64,000 nucleotides of DNA from Cupriavidus numazuensis (GCF_905397435.1 NZ_CAJPVI010000043.1:1-64000); one strand, 5' to 3'; counted from the stretch's first letter, positions 1-9,658 are shown. The notes: generated by a model not told the origin, from the letters alone. Program-made: numbers and translations.

Positions 1-45
1 GCTCATGCCGTTCCTGAAAGGTTCGCACCTTGGCCAGTCACGGCT

Positions 46-468
46 TCACTTCACGGTAATCCGCTGTTGCGGCGACGTTTCCTTCTTGGGCAGGACCACG
101 CGCAGCACACCGTTGTCGTAGCTGGCCTCGACCTTGCCCTCGTCGATGCTGGCGTCCAGCGTAAAGGCACGCTGCATCGAGCCGCTGTAGCGCTCGCGCC
201 GGATCACGCGCTCGCCGTCTTTTTGCTCGGAGGACTTCTCCACCTTTGCGCTGATCATCACCGTGCCGCGGTCAACGGATACGTCGATGTCCTCCTTCTT
301 CACACCAGGCAGTTCCGCTGCCAGGGTGTAGGCGCTGTCCGTTTCCGACACATCGACCTTGAATGCGAGGCCGTTATCGGCAGTCCCGCGGAATGAGCGC
401 AGCATGCCCTGCAGCATGTCGCTGATGGGTTCGACAGAGAACGGATCAAAGTGCCTGAGGTTGGTCAT
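46..468 (-). CDS. Small heat-shock protein, Hsp20 family
   Basis: This 140-residue protein is an ATP-independent holdase chaperone of the cytoplasm. The alpha-crystallin domain spans about residues 35-135. It includes the family stretch AAELPGVKKEDIDVSV and the closing strand GVLRVVLPKKE, and the tail is short. The ATG at 468 was chosen over an upstream in-frame one at 579 because AAGGAG sits 6 bases before it and the family usually starts just ahead of a short phenylalanine-rich arm (MTNLRHFDPFS). It lies near ftsH and universal stress genes, which fits a stress island. I looked for a ROSE-type RNA thermometer in the leader and saw no convincing one. The family call is firm; the client proteins are unknown. 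Confidence 0.93.
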   Translation of the reverse strand: MTNLRHFDPFSVEPISDMLQGMLRSFRGTADNGLAFKVDVSETDSAYTLAAELPGVKKEDIDVSVDRGTVMISAKVEKSSEQKDGERVIRRERYSGSMQRAFTLDASIDEGKVEASYDNGVLRVVLPKKETSPQQRITVK

Positions 469-1029
469 GGTGATCTCCTTGAAGACGGGAACAGAACCGG
501 AAATGCCGGCTGCTTCCAGATTGGCAGTTGAGCGCGGCGGGCGTTTGTTCTGCATCAAGACCGCTGCATCGACGCCCATGCAGCGCTGGAGCGACTTTTC
601 CGAGGTCGGAATCCGCCGCGACGCTGTCAGGCAAGCCTGACATGCTGCAAGCCTGACCTCAGTCTCAGCCCTGCCTGATTTCGAAAGGCACGGCCGGCGA
701 CGGTACTGGGCACATGAGCAACCGCACTCAACTCCACGACCTGACTGTCTACATCCCTGAGCACGCGAGTCCGATCAGGACGGGGCAACTGCATTTGCTC
801 AGGGCTGTCGCCGGCATGCAAGTGGTCGGGGCTGGTACGGACGCCGTCACCGACTTGCCGGCACTCGAGGCGCTTCGCCCCCATTGTCGTGCTGGTCGGG
901 CAGCCGTACGCTGTCCCGCTTCCGGAAGGAAGAAAGGATTGATTCGGGCACAGGGCAAGCAGATCGAACTGCTGAATCCTGAGGACGCGCTCCAAAGAAG
1001 TGCCCGAGTCGACCGGCTGCGGACGTGCC
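469..1029. other. Gene-poor stretch with a possible response-regulator receiver scrap
   Basis: No intact gene is supported here. On the + strand, about 714-905, a frame reads VYIPEHASPIRTGQLHLLRA and then VVGAGTDAVTDLPALEA. This has the rhythm of the start of a NarL-type receiver domain, and after a one-base shift it continues APIVVLVGQP where the phosphoacceptor strand would be. The phosphoacceptor aspartate is not visible. It is on the opposite strand to the truncated regulator at 1030-1485. The resemblance is weak and the origin uncertain. Confidence 0.22.
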
Positions 1030-1485
1030 TCAGATGTCCTCTTCCTCGTCGAACAGATGGTTGCGCATGGCATAGCGCAGCAGCGCCGCTTCGCTGGGCA
1101 CGTGCATCTTTTCCATCAGCCGCATCTTGTAGGTACTGACCGTCTTGACGCTCACGCACAGTGCTGTCGCGATCACAGTCAGCGGCTCGCCCAGCACCAG
1201 CCGCCGATAGACTTCCAGCTCGCGGTCGGACAGACGCAAGTGCGGTGCTTCTTCCTGATGTTCCTGCAGGCTGGTCGCCAGCTTGCCGGCAATCGCCTGG
1301 CTGACGTACGTGCCCCCGCTTGCGACCTGGTTGATCGCCGAAACCAGCTCGGTAGCAGCGCTCTCCTTGGTCAGGTAGCCCGCCGCACCGGCCTGGAACG
1401 CGCGCACGATGTACTGCTGCTCCGCATGCATGGTCAGTACCAGGATACCCCCGTCAATCCAGTTCGACATATCCCCAAAACCCAC
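1030..1485 (-). pseudogene. LuxR/NarL-type response regulator lacking the front of its receiver domain
   Basis: The frame encodes the second half of a receiver domain (ILVLTMHAEQQYIVRAFQAG, then AAGYLTKE with the conserved lysine) followed by an intact C-terminal LuxR helix-turn-helix (LSDRELEVYRRL, then VSVKTVSTYKMRLMEKM). The first 60 or so residues, with the acidic pocket and phosphoacceptor aspartate, are missing. The first dozen residues of the open frame (MGFGDMSNWIDGG) do not look like receiver sequence, so the gene was probably joined to foreign DNA near 1450. A full-length family member is about 210 residues. If translated it would be a DNA-binding domain that phosphorylation cannot control; I favour a decayed gene. 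Confidence 0.7.
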
Positions 1486-1718
1486 TACGAATCACAGTGA
1501 GAGACATAGCCAGGATGGGAATCACCATCGTCCAGAGGAAGCGCATCCGCGCAGTTGTCGCGCGGCAAGACTCGCGAGGGTGGCTACGAAGGACCCCGGA
1601 CGCTCGTCCGACTTGATACGCGTCAAGTCCTGTTGTGTCGCGGCATCTAGCCTTCAGGTATCGGACTCCGCCACTCGCGGAGCGGCCATGATCCATCGCA
1701 GTTGAGCAGGTTGCCGCC

Positions 1719-1997
1719 ATGAGCCAGATTCTCTTTCCCGATTCCGTACCGGCGTATTGCCCGGCGGGGCCCAGCTTGCAGTGCCCGGCACAGATCGACG
1801 GCGCCGCCGCCACCTTCGAGATCACGGCAGAGGCGCTGGAAGACCATTTCGGCGCACGGTCGTATCTCTATGAAGATCTGGCATCCGCCTTCTCGTCTCA
1901 TCGCAAGGCCATCGAGAACGTCGCTCGTAGCATGTTCGAGGTGACTGGCGCACATAGCATCGTTCTGCATAGTGGCCATTTCAGGTTTCCCGCTTGA
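1719..1997 (+). CDS. DUF1488-type small protein
   Basis: This 92-residue protein has the pattern of the DUF1488 family. The N-terminus MSQILFPDS is followed by a beta-rich part with FEITAEALEDHFGA, a helical piece SSHRKAIENVARSMFEV, and a closing strand IVLHSGHF. No biochemical role is established for the family. The ATG at 1719 places the conserved LFPD motif at residues 5-8, as usual. It sits alone between a broken regulator and an exported protein. The 230 bases upstream hold no gene I can support. Confidence 0.6.
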   Translation: MSQILFPDSVPAYCPAGPSLQCPAQIDGAAATFEITAEALEDHFGARSYLYEDLASAFSSHRKAIENVARSMFEVTGAHSIVLHSGHFRFPA

Positions 1998-2805
1998 GGC
2001 GAGTGCTCGCCCGCCGATCGTTATGCCTATCGAACCGCATTGGCCACCACAGGCGCACGTGGGAATCCCCGGAGATTCGCGGCATGCCGCGCCCCCCACC
2101 GGGCCTGCCAGCATTGGGCTGATCTGCCCGAGCCGCACGGCGGTAGGCCGGAGAGGCGCCCTGAAACGGGCGTGCACTGCGCTGGGCCGCCAGTTGGTAC
2201 TGATACTCCTGTGTCTGGCAACTTGCCGCGCGGCTTACGGTGCAGGACCCTCAGCCGCCACGATCCCATTGCCGGCACGATATGCGCAACAGGTGGCACG
2301 GATCGGCCATGACAGCGACATGGCTCGTGCAGGCCGCGTCGCGCCTGAAGAGCAGATGCCCGTCGGCGTCGGCGCCTGCGCCGCGCTCAAGCGACAGAAT
2401 GTGACGCGTCAGCAAGCGCCAGCACCGGGCGATTCCGCAAAACGCCATTCGTATGCTGCGGCCACGAATGCCAATGGCGTTGCCTACTTCAGTGGCAGCG
2501 CAGATCCGGCCCAGGCCATCGACATGCGCGACGTCGCCGGTCTCTACAATCTCTGCCTGGCTTTTGCCGGCAAACAGCGGGCATGGATCGCCGGGGTGAA
2601 AGCGAATATCTACCGCACCGATGGCTCGCTGGTATTCCAGGCATATGTCGACGGCCCGTTCCTCTTGGTCCGGTTGACGCCTGGTCGCTATCGCCTCGTC
2701 GTCGAGTACGATGGCAGCGTAGTCGACACGGCCCTTCGGGTGCCCAGGCATGGCGTCGCGGCTCGCATGCTGTGGTGGCCCGAATTGGCCAGCCTGGTAG
2801 TTTGA
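1972..2805 (+). CDS. Unrecognised exported protein with a C-terminal beta-sandwich-like domain
   Basis: I do not recognise this gene. The open frame runs 277 residues from an ATG at 1972, but the start is doubtful. A hydrophobic segment RQLVLILLCLATCRAAYGAG lies about residues 73-92 and looks like a signal peptide, so the true start is probably a non-ATG codon near 2160. The last 80 residues (AWIAGVKANIYRTDG, then GPFLLVRLTPGRYRLVVEYDG) resemble carboxypeptidase-regulatory-like or transthyretin-like folds seen in periplasmic proteins. The frame overlaps the end of the DUF1488 gene by 26 bases if the first ATG is used. It reads into the ftsH region in the same direction. Confidence 0.5.
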   Translation: MAISGFPLEASARPPIVMPIEPHWPPQAHVGIPGDSRHAAPPTGPASIGLICPSRTAVGRRGALKRACTALGRQLVLILLCLATCRAAYGAGPSAATIPLPARYAQQVARIGHDSDMARAGRVAPEEQMPVGVGACAALKRQNVTRQQAPAPGDSAKRHSYAAATNANGVAYFSGSADPAQAIDMRDVAGLYNLCLAFAGKQRAWIAGVKANIYRTDGSLVFQAYVDGPFLLVRLTPGRYRLVVEYDGSVVDTALRVPRHGVAARMLWWPELASLVV

Positions 2806-3000
2806 ATTTCCGTGACTTCATTGCGATGCGATTTCCAGGGCGGAATGCCCAAAACGAGAAAGGGAGGATTCGCTGGCCACGCAAGGCGTCGCCATGGCTC
2901 CTTCCGCAACCGTTGATGCCGATCAAACTCGGCTCGGTGGCTGGCACTATGTTTGACGAAGCACCAACCTACCGAGGCCAGCCCCGCCGTCAATCGAACC

Positions 3001-4884
3001 ATGGAACGCCAGCAAACCGAGTTCTCGCTCTGGTACCTGATTCTCACAAGCGTTGCGATACTGATTCTGCAGTTCTACATCAGTGCGGCCAGCATACAGA
3101 CGCTGGCTTACAGCGACTTCAAGGCGCTGCTCAAAGCCGACAAGGTCCGAACCGCAAGCGTTGGCGAAACCGAGATCAGCGGCACGGTCGTCACAGCCGG
3201 GCTGGATTCGATTCTGCCCCGCGACCAAGCCGCGGCACTGCAGAAGTCCGGGCGCGCCGAGCATGGGTTCACTACCGTCCGCATCAATGACCCCAATCTC
3301 CTGTCCGATCTGGACGCCGCACATGTGCGGTATGCCGGAGAAGCCGACAGCAAGTGGATTGGCGTGGTCCTTTCATGGATCGTACCGGCGCTGGTCTTCC
3401 TCGGAATCTGGACCCTGGTGATCAAGCGCATGGGCGGCGGCAGGGACGGCTTGCTCGAGATTGGCAAGAGCAAAGCAAAGATCTATCTGCAGCAGCAGAC
3501 CGGTGTCACCTTCGCTGACGTCGCCGGCATCGACGAGGCCAAGGCAGAGTTGATGGAAGTGGTCGACTTCCTGAAGAAACCCCAACGCTATCGACGACTG
3601 GGCGGCAAGATACCGAAAGGGGTGCTGCTGCTCGGCGCCCCTGGCACTGGCAAGACGCTCCTGGCGCGTGCGGTTGCCGGCGAAGCCGGCGTGCCGTTCT
3701 TCAGCATGAGCGGATCCGAGTTTGTCGAGCTGTTCGTGGGCGTTGGCGCCGCTCGTGTCAGGGACCTGTTTGCCCAGGCCGACAAGAAGGCACCGTGCAT
3801 CATCTTCATCGACGAGCTGGATGCGCTGGGCAAGACCCGCACCCTCAACGTGGCAGGCGGCCAGGACGAGCGAGAACAGACGCTTAATCAGTTGCTCGTG
3901 CAAATGGACGGCTTCGACACCAACAAAGGGGTCATCATCATGGCCGCCACCAACCGTCCGGAGATCCTTGATGCAGCGCTGCTGCGGCCGGGCCGGTTTG
4001 ACCGCCACATCGTGCTTGACCGCCCGGACCTTGCCGGGCGCGAACAGATCCTGCACGTTCATGTCCGCCATGTCACGCTCGCCCCTGAAGTCGCTCTGCA
4101 CGACCTCGCCGCACGCACACCGGGCTTCGCCGGTGCAGACCTCGCAAACCTGGTCAACGAGGCGGCCTTGTTAGCCGCGCGCAACAACAAGGCTGCAGTC
4201 GATATGACCGATTTCGACGAGGCACTCGACCGCATCATCGGCGGCCTCGAAAAGCGCAATCGCGTCATGATCCCGCTGGAGAAGCAGACCATTGCCTACC
4301 ACGAGGCAGGACACGCACTGGTCGCGGAAAGCCGCACGCATGCCGACCGGGTTTCGCGGATCTCCATCATTCCGCGTGGCGTAGGCGCGCTTGGCTATAC
4401 GCAGCAGACACCAGCGGAGGACCGCTACCTGCTTCGGCGCAGCGAATTGCTCGACCGGCTCGATGTGTTGCTGGGCGGGCGTGTGGCCGAACAGATTGTC
4501 TTCGATGATGTCTCCACCGGCGCCCAGAACGACCTGGAGCGTGCCACCGACATGGCTCGCCAGATGGTGACGCAATATGGCATGAGCAGTTCGCTTGGGC
4601 TGCCATGCTATGAACGCACAGGCAACAGCCTGCTGCCGATCGGCCCCGCGCTGCCCCGGCCTGATCGGGAGTACAGCGAGCGCACGGCGCAAACCATCGA
4701 CGAAGAAGTCCGCCAGATTCTGTCCGAGGCTGCCGAACGGACCCGCAAGACCCTGTTCGCGCAGCGCCCGCTGCTCGACGCTCTGGCACAACTGCTGCTC
4801 GACAAGGAGGTGGTCGATCGGCCAGCGCTCGATGCGCTGCTCGCGCGCACGCCTGCGCACGCAAGGCGCGCTGAGGCCGCCTGA
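3001..4884 (+). CDS. ftsH: Accessory FtsH-family ATP-dependent zinc metalloprotease
   Basis: This is a membrane-bound AAA+ protease that unfolds and degrades membrane and soluble proteins. From the ATG at 3001 (627 residues) two membrane helices lie about residues 10-30 and 120-141, with a short periplasmic domain between. The AAA module has Walker A GAPGTGKT (212-219), Walker [11 protein letters not shown] (about 267-276) and a second region of homology ending RPGRFDRHI. The peptidase has HEAGH (434-438) and the downstream [11 protein letters not shown] that supplies the third zinc ligand. A TTG at 2953 would add 16 residues; the ATG was preferred because family members begin close to the first helix. 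It is shorter and more divergent than housekeeping FtsH and sits among stress genes, so it is probably a second, stress-related copy. Confidence 0.93.
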   Translation: MERQQTEFSLWYLILTSVAILILQFYISAASIQTLAYSDFKALLKADKVRTASVGETEISGTVVTAGLDSILPRDQAAALQKSGRAEHGFTTVRINDPNLLSDLDAAHVRYAGEADSKWIGVVLSWIVPALVFLGIWTLVIKRMGGGRDGLLEIGKSKAKIYLQQQTGVTFADVAGIDEAKAELMEVVDFLKKPQRYRRLGGKIPKGVLLLGAPGTGKTLLARAVAGEAGVPFFSMSGSEFVELFVGVGAARVRDLFAQADKKAPCIIFIDELDALGKTRTLNVAGGQDEREQTLNQLLVQMDGFDTNKGVIIMAATNRPEILDAALLRPGRFDRHIVLDRPDLAGREQILHVHVRHVTLAPEVALHDLAARTPGFAGADLANLVNEAALLAARNNKAAVDMTDFDEALDRIIGGLEKRNRVMIPLEKQTIAYHEAGHALVAESRTHADRVSRISIIPRGVGALGYTQQTPAEDRYLLRRSELLDRLDVLLGGRVAEQIVFDDVSTGAQNDLERATDMARQMVTQYGMSSSLGLPCYERTGNSLLPIGPALPRPDREYSERTAQTIDEEVRQILSEAAERTRKTLFAQRPLLDALAQLLLDKEVVDRPALDALLARTPAHARRAEAA

Positions 4885-4909
4885 CAGCAAAACTTATCGG
4901 GAACCCGCT

Positions 4910-6202
4910 ATGCCGTCTGCGCTCACACCTTTCCTGGCAGTCCGGGAAGCCGCCCTTCGGCTGGATGGCACCTCGTCCGACTATTTGCCGCTGCTTGAAC
5001 TGGCACGCGACAAACAGTTCGTTCTGCTTGGTGAAGCAACGCACGGCACTGCCGACTTCTACCGAATGCGTGCAGAGATCACGCAAGCGCTGATAACGGA
5101 CGAAGGGTTCGATGCCGTTGCCATCGAAGGCGATTGGCCGGACGCTTGGCGAGTCAATCGCTATGTGCAGGGCGAAGGCGACGACGACAGCACAGGGGCT
5201 ATTGCCGATTTTCAGAGGTTCCCATCCTGGATGTGGCGAAACCAGGAGTTCCTGTTATTCATTGAATGGCTGCGCGAACATAACGCGGGCTTACCTGCCG
5301 AGCGTCGCACGGGTGTGTATGGCCTTGATCTTTACAGCCTGTATCGCTCCGCCGAGGCCGTGATCCGGTATCTCGCGCCGATCGACCCCATGCAGGCAGA
5401 GTCTGCCCGGCAGTACTACGCCGCGCTTGACCATGTGCGAGACCCCGCAGCCTATGGCTACCAGGCTGCGACCGGCTCCCGCATGCCGGCCACCGAGGGT
5501 GCCATCCGTCAGTTACTTCAATTGCGCAGCGATGAAGCCGCCCGCATTTCGCGGAACGGCCTCGCCGCGATGGACTCGCACTATTTTGCGGAGCAGAACG
5601 CCTTGGTGGTGGTGAATGCCGAGGCTTACTACCGCGAGATGTTCGGGCGTCGCGTCAACACCTGGAATTTGCGCGACGCTCATATGGCCCAGACGTTGAA
5701 ATCGCTGGTCGAGTACAGGCAGCGGCGCGGCGGAAGTGGGCGCGCCGTAGTCTGGGCGCACAATTCACATGTTGGCGATGCCAACGCAACGGAATCCCGC
5801 TTGCGCGGCGAGTGGAATCTCGGCCAACTGGTTCGCAGGCTGGCCGGTGAACGAGCGCTTCTTGTCGGCTTTACTACCTATACGGGCTACGTGTGCGCGG
5901 CATCCGAGTGGGATGGCGAGCCCGAGCGAAAGCGCATTGTCCCTGCATTGCCGGGCAGTTGGGAGGCGTTGTTTCACACCACCAGACTGGACCGCTTCTT
6001 TCTAGCGCTGGGCGCCGGCGCAAGCCGGACGCTATTCGAAGCTATGCTCGAGCGGGCGATCGGCGTGCTTTACTTGCCACAGTCGGAGCGGGCCAGCCAC
6101 TATTTCGATGCGTCCATCGCCGGCCAGTTCGACGCACTGTTCCACCTGGATGAAACCGACGCGCTCGAGCCCCTTCCCACACCGCACAACGTGGGCTCCT
6201 GA
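4910..6202 (+). CDS. Erythromycin-esterase-like protein
   Basis: This 430-residue protein belongs to the erythromycin esterase family (Pfam PF05139). It keeps the three family motifs: GEATHG (41-46), the acidic IEGDWPD (72-78) and HNSH within WAHNSHVGDA (284-287). Together they form the presumed catalytic pocket. In Ere enzymes the fold opens the macrolide lactone ring, but most environmental members have no proven substrate, so resistance should not be inferred. The ATG at 4910 lies 25 bases after ftsH and starts at the usual short N-terminus. It is co-oriented with ftsH and probably co-transcribed, and it converges with the universal stress gene only 14 bases away. Confidence 0.85.
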   Translation: MPSALTPFLAVREAALRLDGTSSDYLPLLELARDKQFVLLGEATHGTADFYRMRAEITQALITDEGFDAVAIEGDWPDAWRVNRYVQGEGDDDSTGAIADFQRFPSWMWRNQEFLLFIEWLREHNAGLPAERRTGVYGLDLYSLYRSAEAVIRYLAPIDPMQAESARQYYAALDHVRDPAAYGYQAATGSRMPATEGAIRQLLQLRSDEAARISRNGLAAMDSHYFAEQNALVVVNAEAYYREMFGRRVNTWNLRDAHMAQTLKSLVEYRQRRGGSGRAVVWAHNSHVGDANATESRLRGEWNLGQLVRRLAGERALLVGFTTYTGYVCAASEWDGEPERKRIVPALPGSWEALFHTTRLDRFFLALGAGASRTLFEAMLERAIGVLYLPQSERASHYFDASIAGQFDALFHLDETDALEPLPTPHNVGS

Positions 6203-6216
6203 TCGGTGTCTTGGCT

Positions 6217-7050
6217 TCAGTGTGAAAACAGTACTGGAACTGTCATCGACGCGAGCAACGCACGCGTGACCCCGCCCAAGACCAGCTCTCTCATCCGGCC
6301 GTGCCCATACGCCCCCATCACAATCAAGTCCGCGCCAAAGTCAGCCGCGCGAGACAGGAGCAATTCGCCAACGGAGATATCTGACCCGCTCGCGCAGGTC
6401 TCGACTTCCACGCGCATGCCCTGCCGTTCCAGCACTCGCATTGCATGGGCAACAGGTGTTGCATCTGGGCGCGGGTCCGTGTCCGTTCTCGCGCACACAA
6501 CGCGCGCGCAGGCTCCCGCTATCCAGGGCAGCGCATCATGCAACGCCCGCGCGGCTTCACGGCTGCCATTCCACGCGATGAGCGCCCTCGTCCCCATTGT
6601 TGGAAATTGACCTGCCTGTGGCACGACGAGAACCGGACGGCCGCTTTCGAGAATCAAGGCTTCCAGAATCTCCCCGGCGATTGGCCCTTCGATATTGGAG
6701 CTGTCATACTGCCCGGCGACAATCAGGCCCGCTTCGCGCGAAGCCTGCAACGCTTCACTAACGGCATCCAGTTCCGCCGTTCGCCACTCGACGGCCACTT
6801 GCGCCGTATCGGCGACGACTTGCAGGCTCGACCGCGCCGTGTCCCAAGCCTGGCGCCGCAGCTTCTGGTCTTGCTCGACAATCGCCTGAGGACTGTTCAT
6901 CAGGTAGAACCACATCGGGTCCGGAACAAAGCCCGCCAGCATGGCAACAAGCGGAGAGGCGTTCTTGTGCGCGAGCTGCGCCGCCAGTTGGAATCGCCGC
7001 TGAGCGGCGGGATCCTTGTCTGCGTACACGAAGATGCTGCCGCAAGCCAT
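6217..7050 (-). CDS. Tandem-domain universal stress protein
   Basis: The 277-residue protein is two UspA-like domains in one chain. The first (about 1-145) is degenerate, starting SIFVYADKDPAAQRR. The second (about 150-277) keeps the nucleotide-binding signature G-2x-G-9x-G in GAYGHGRMRELVLGG from residue 246, followed by VPVLFSH. Such proteins bind ATP and respond to starvation, oxygen limitation or membrane stress; the exact role varies. It is transcribed towards the erythromycin-esterase-like gene, and upstream lie a small membrane protein gene and a second usp gene in the same direction, suggesting one unit from about 7829. Confidence 0.88.
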   Translation of the reverse strand: MACGSIFVYADKDPAAQRRFQLAAQLAHKNASPLVAMLAGFVPDPMWFYLMNSPQAIVEQDQKLRRQAWDTARSSLQVVADTAQVAVEWRTAELDAVSEALQASREAGLIVAGQYDSSNIEGPIAGEILEALILESGRPVLVVPQAGQFPTMGTRALIAWNGSREAARALHDALPWIAGACARVVCARTDTDPRPDATPVAHAMRVLERQGMRVEVETCASGSDISVGELLLSRAADFGADLIVMGAYGHGRMRELVLGGVTRALLASMTVPVLFSH

Positions 7051-7080
7051 ACTCTTCCCCCAAGGCCGGATATCGCTTGC

Positions 7081-7233
7081 TCAAGCCGCGTCACTCCCCT
7101 TCTCGCCGTCCGCCTCTCGATGCACGGCTTCGTCTTCCCTGCGGCCGAGTTTACTTGTCAGGCGAAGCTGGAAGCCAAACAGCAGGACAAGGCCCAGCAC
7201 TGATAGTCCGGCGATCAGAATCCGATATCCCAT
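7081..7233 (-). CDS. Small single-pass membrane protein
   Basis: This is a 50-residue frame with one clear membrane helix (ILIAGLSVLGLVLLFGF, about residues 5-21) followed by a charged tail rich in Arg, Glu and Asp. The ATG at 7233 is preceded by GGAG at 8 bases spacing. It lies between two universal stress genes on the same strand, 30 bases before the tandem usp gene. I do not recognise a family. Its position suggests a stress-unit membrane peptide, but translation is unproven. Confidence 0.5.
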   Translation of the reverse strand: MGYRILIAGLSVLGLVLLFGFQLRLTSKLGRREDEAVHREADGEKGSDAA

Positions 7234-7301
7234 AGCGGAACTCCATTCGGTCTTGAAATGCACCCCAATGCCTTCCGCGCAACTGACGCGCCGCCCGGTT
7301 C

Positions 7302-7829
7302 CTAGTGATCCTGTGGAAGGATGACCAGACGTGGCTTCTGATGTACATGTTGCCCTTGTGCGGCGGGCACCCTGAAATCCAGTTTGGCTTCTCCCGACGT
7401 GGGGGCCTTGACAACCGTCAAGGGGAGCGACGTCCGCCGCATCACGCCCGCCGGCAATCCTCCGCCAACACAAGACTTGATTCTCGACCAGAGTCCTAAC
7501 CCCAGCACGATGCCATCGCAGTTGTGCTCTTCGGCCAATCTTGCGATAGCCTGAGCGACAGGTCCAAGCGCGATGATGGGTACATACGGAGCACCGGAGT
7601 CCTCAAGAATTTCTTGCGCCTCGCATAGCGCCGCTTCGCCTCCACGGCTTTCAACGTCCCGCAAGCGTTGTAGCGAATGAAACGCGCGGGCTCGGCTACG
7701 CTCCAGCGGAGGCTGCACGTTGACCAGCACGATTTCCGCGACGCTCCCCTCTCGGTAGAGAAAGGCAGCGTGGCGTACGGCTGCCAGGGCGCATTCGGAA
7801 CCATCGACTGGTACAAGTATCTTGATCAT
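7302..7829 (-). CDS. Single-domain universal stress protein (UspA family)
   Basis: The protein has 175 residues and begins with the family strand IKILVPVDGSECALAAVRHA. The C-terminal nucleotide-binding loop is altered: where G-2x-G-9x-G(S/T) is expected it reads GLGLWSRIKSCVGGGLPAGV, so ATP binding is uncertain. About 30 residues follow the usual last strand (LPLTVVKAP), more than normal. It is the first gene of the reverse-strand unit with the small membrane protein and the tandem usp gene. Family assignment is good; function is a general stress role by analogy. Confidence 0.85.
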   Translation of the reverse strand: MIKILVPVDGSECALAAVRHAAFLYREGSVAEIVLVNVQPPLERSRARAFHSLQRLRDVESRGGEAALCEAQEILEDSGAPYVPIIALGPVAQAIARLAEEHNCDGIVLGLGLWSRIKSCVGGGLPAGVMRRTSLPLTVVKAPTSGEAKLDFRVPAAQGQHVHQKPRLVILPQDH

Positions 7830-8072
7830 CGCTTGCCTGTATGCGGGCGGTACACCCTGGTTCTCACGGCTTCAGCGTATAGCTAGCGGTATGCACGCGG
7901 CGTCAATAAACCGGCGCACGGTGTAAAGACCCCATAAAAAACAGACGTCGGCTTCCAGGTACCAGGATCGGCGGTTGACTTCGAACGCGCATGTCGCCCT
8001 CGTTGAAGCCTGGCGTCCTGCAGTGCAGGGGTATCGCGAGCGTGGCTGGGTAATGCTCGCCTGCGCTCGTCT

Positions 8073-8186
8073 TCATCTTGCCCCCGCGTCGATCCATGCC
8101 TTGGGATGCCTGGCGATCATCAGTTCTTCGTCTGTCGGGATCACCCATACCGCAACCCGTCCGGATGCCTCGCTGATACGCGTCGC
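8073..8186 (-). pseudogene. ackA: C-terminal remnant of acetate kinase
   Basis: Read on the reverse strand, this stretch gives ATRISEASGRVAVWVIP and then TDEELMIARH before a stop at 8073-8075. That is the characteristic tail of acetate kinase, which normally ends with the same TDEELMIA motif. Only about 37 codons of roughly 400 remain and there is no start. Acetate kinase and universal stress genes often share islands in this bacterial group, so the rest was probably lost by deletion. A short open frame with its own ribosome binding site abuts it upstream. Confidence 0.7.
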
Positions 8187-8316
8187 GCCCCTGGCCCATG
8201 GCTTCCTGCACGCGATGACTGAATGCCTCTTGCGCGTTCTTCAGACGCCTTTGCAGCACAACGCTTGTCTTGAGGCTCACTTCACGTGCACGAGCCAATT
8301 GCTTTCCTGCATCCAT
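8187..8316 (-). pseudogene. Truncated unrecognised frame fused out of phase to the ackA tail
   Basis: An ATG at 8316 has a strong GGAGG four bases ahead of it and opens a helical, charged sequence (MDAGKQLARAREVSLKTSVV, then LQRRLKNAQEAFSHRVQEAMG) that then runs across the acetate kinase tail in the wrong frame. I do not recognise it. The good ribosome site and the abrupt change of character suggest the beginning of a real gene whose end was deleted together with most of ackA. Confidence 0.35.
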
Positions 8317-8824
8317 GCTGCCTCCACCAAACGCTTCTGCCAACAGACAGCGTAGTAGGCGGTAAAGAACAGCTCTTGACATGGCGCAAGCCAACAAGGC
8401 ACTGACGTACGGAAACAGACGACGCGATCCCGCCACTTGCATGGCGGGACAAAGTGAAATTTCCACGGATCAGCCCACGTTGCACCACCAGTCCACGGCT
8501 TGTTGATCTACAGCAACCGGGCCTGGAATCGGCGTCATAGGGTGAATCCAGAGTGGAAGCGCAGCAGCGCTCTCCATTGGGCGTTCCAACCGGAAATCAG
8601 GGTCATGCCGCACAAGATTTGATCATCATGGCCAGGACCGGCAACGGACTTGGCATCGGCAGTTCAGCACTTGCCATCCACGCGGAACAGTCAGCTCTTC
8701 GGTCTCTTCACAACCTCGTCGCTACGGTTCGGCGTCTGCATTAGGGAGAAGGCATGATGAACAAGTCATCGGCATCACGTATGCTCAAGCTTCGTGCCGT
8801 TTTTCTTGTCTCAGGTTCTCCATC
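8317..8824. other. Gene-free stretch
   Basis: No frame here has a family signature, a convincing ribosome site or a membrane or signal segment. Given the remnants on both sides it is probably scrambled leftover sequence. I see no repeat or strong hairpin in it. Confidence 0.4.
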
Positions 8825-9658
8825 ATGAGCGGCCGTATCTTTGTCATTGGCGCTTCGATGAACGGCATCGCCGCGCTATCGCGGCTTGTCAGGCAATTGC
8901 CGGCTGACTTTCCTGCTCCCTTATTCATTGCGCAGCATGTCAGCCCCGCCAGCCGCGGCTGGCTACCGCGCATACTATCCCGGGCTGGACCATTGCCGGC
9001 GGAGCACCCCAGGGACCTGGAACCGATCGAAGCCGGGCACATCTACGTGGCACCGCCTGACCACCATTTGCTGGTAGGCAAGGGCTACATACGGCTGTCG
9101 CAGGGTCCGCGCGAGAACCATGTCCGGCCCGCGATCGATCCGCTGTTCCGCTCAGCGGCACTATCGTATGGCAATGCCGTGGTCGGCGTCGTGCTGACTG
9201 GCGAACTCAACGACGGCACGGCCGGACTGATTGCCATTAAAGACCGCGGCGGTGTTGCCATCATTCAGGACCCCCTGGAAGCTGCTTCGCCGTCAATGCC
9301 TCGCAGTGCGCTCGCACACGTGAAGGCGGACTACTGTTGCAGACTGGACGACATGGCGGAGGTCCTCATGCGTCTGGCAGCCGACGACCCTGAGCCGGGA
9401 GACTGCGGCCTGGATGAACTCATGGCGATCGAATGCCGCATCGCGGCGGACGTCTCGGGCAGCGAGGATTGGCGGCGGCTGCGGGAACTCGGCGCTCCGA
9501 CTGATCTCAACTGTCCAGTCTGCCAGTGCGAACTCTACCAATTGCCAGACAAGAGAATGCCGCGGCTTCGGTGCCGCGCCGGACACGCCTTTACCGCACA
9601 GACGCTTCTCGCCGAGACTGGCTCAGGCATGGTGCCACCGTCCGCGCGCTCGGCGTGA
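8825..9658 (+). CDS. CheB-like methylesterase-domain protein, C-terminally shortened
   Basis: The protein has 277 residues. The CheB methylesterase domain fills residues 1-190 with a recognisable triad: Ser11 in GASMNG, His38 in FIAQHVSP and Asp130 in LTGELNDGTAGL. The nucleophile loop is usually GAS-x-GG; here the second glycine is Asn. No receiver domain is present, as in many orphan CheB proteins. A zinc-ribbon-like end (CPVCQCEL, then RLRCRAGHAF) follows at about 233-258. Relatives usually carry 50-80 more helical residues; here the frame ends inside a fragment of an alcohol dehydrogenase, so the natural C-terminus has been lost. Esterase activity is plausible but unproven. No chemotaxis genes are nearby. 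Confidence 0.75.
   Translation: MSGRIFVIGASMNGIAALSRLVRQLPADFPAPLFIAQHVSPASRGWLPRILSRAGPLPAEHPRDLEPIEAGHIYVAPPDHHLLVGKGYIRLSQGPRENHVRPAIDPLFRSAALSYGNAVVGVVLTGELNDGTAGLIAIKDRGGVAIIQDPLEAASPSMPRSALAHVKADYCCRLDDMAEVLMRLAADDPEPGDCGLDELMAIECRIAADVSGSEDWRRLRELGAPTDLNCPVCQCELYQLPDKRMPRLRCRAGHAFTAQTLLAETGSGMVPPSARSA

Noticed and set aside
469-579. ROSE or fourU RNA thermometer ahead of hsp20
   Set aside because: I looked for a stem pairing with the AAGGAG site in the leader and found only short, weak pairings.
4910-6202. Macrolide resistance gene
   Set aside because: Only the broad erythromycin esterase family is supported; environmental members usually have no shown macrolide activity.
8825-9658. 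Chemotaxis operon
   Set aside because: Only an isolated CheB-like domain is present, without CheA, CheW, CheR or receptor genes.
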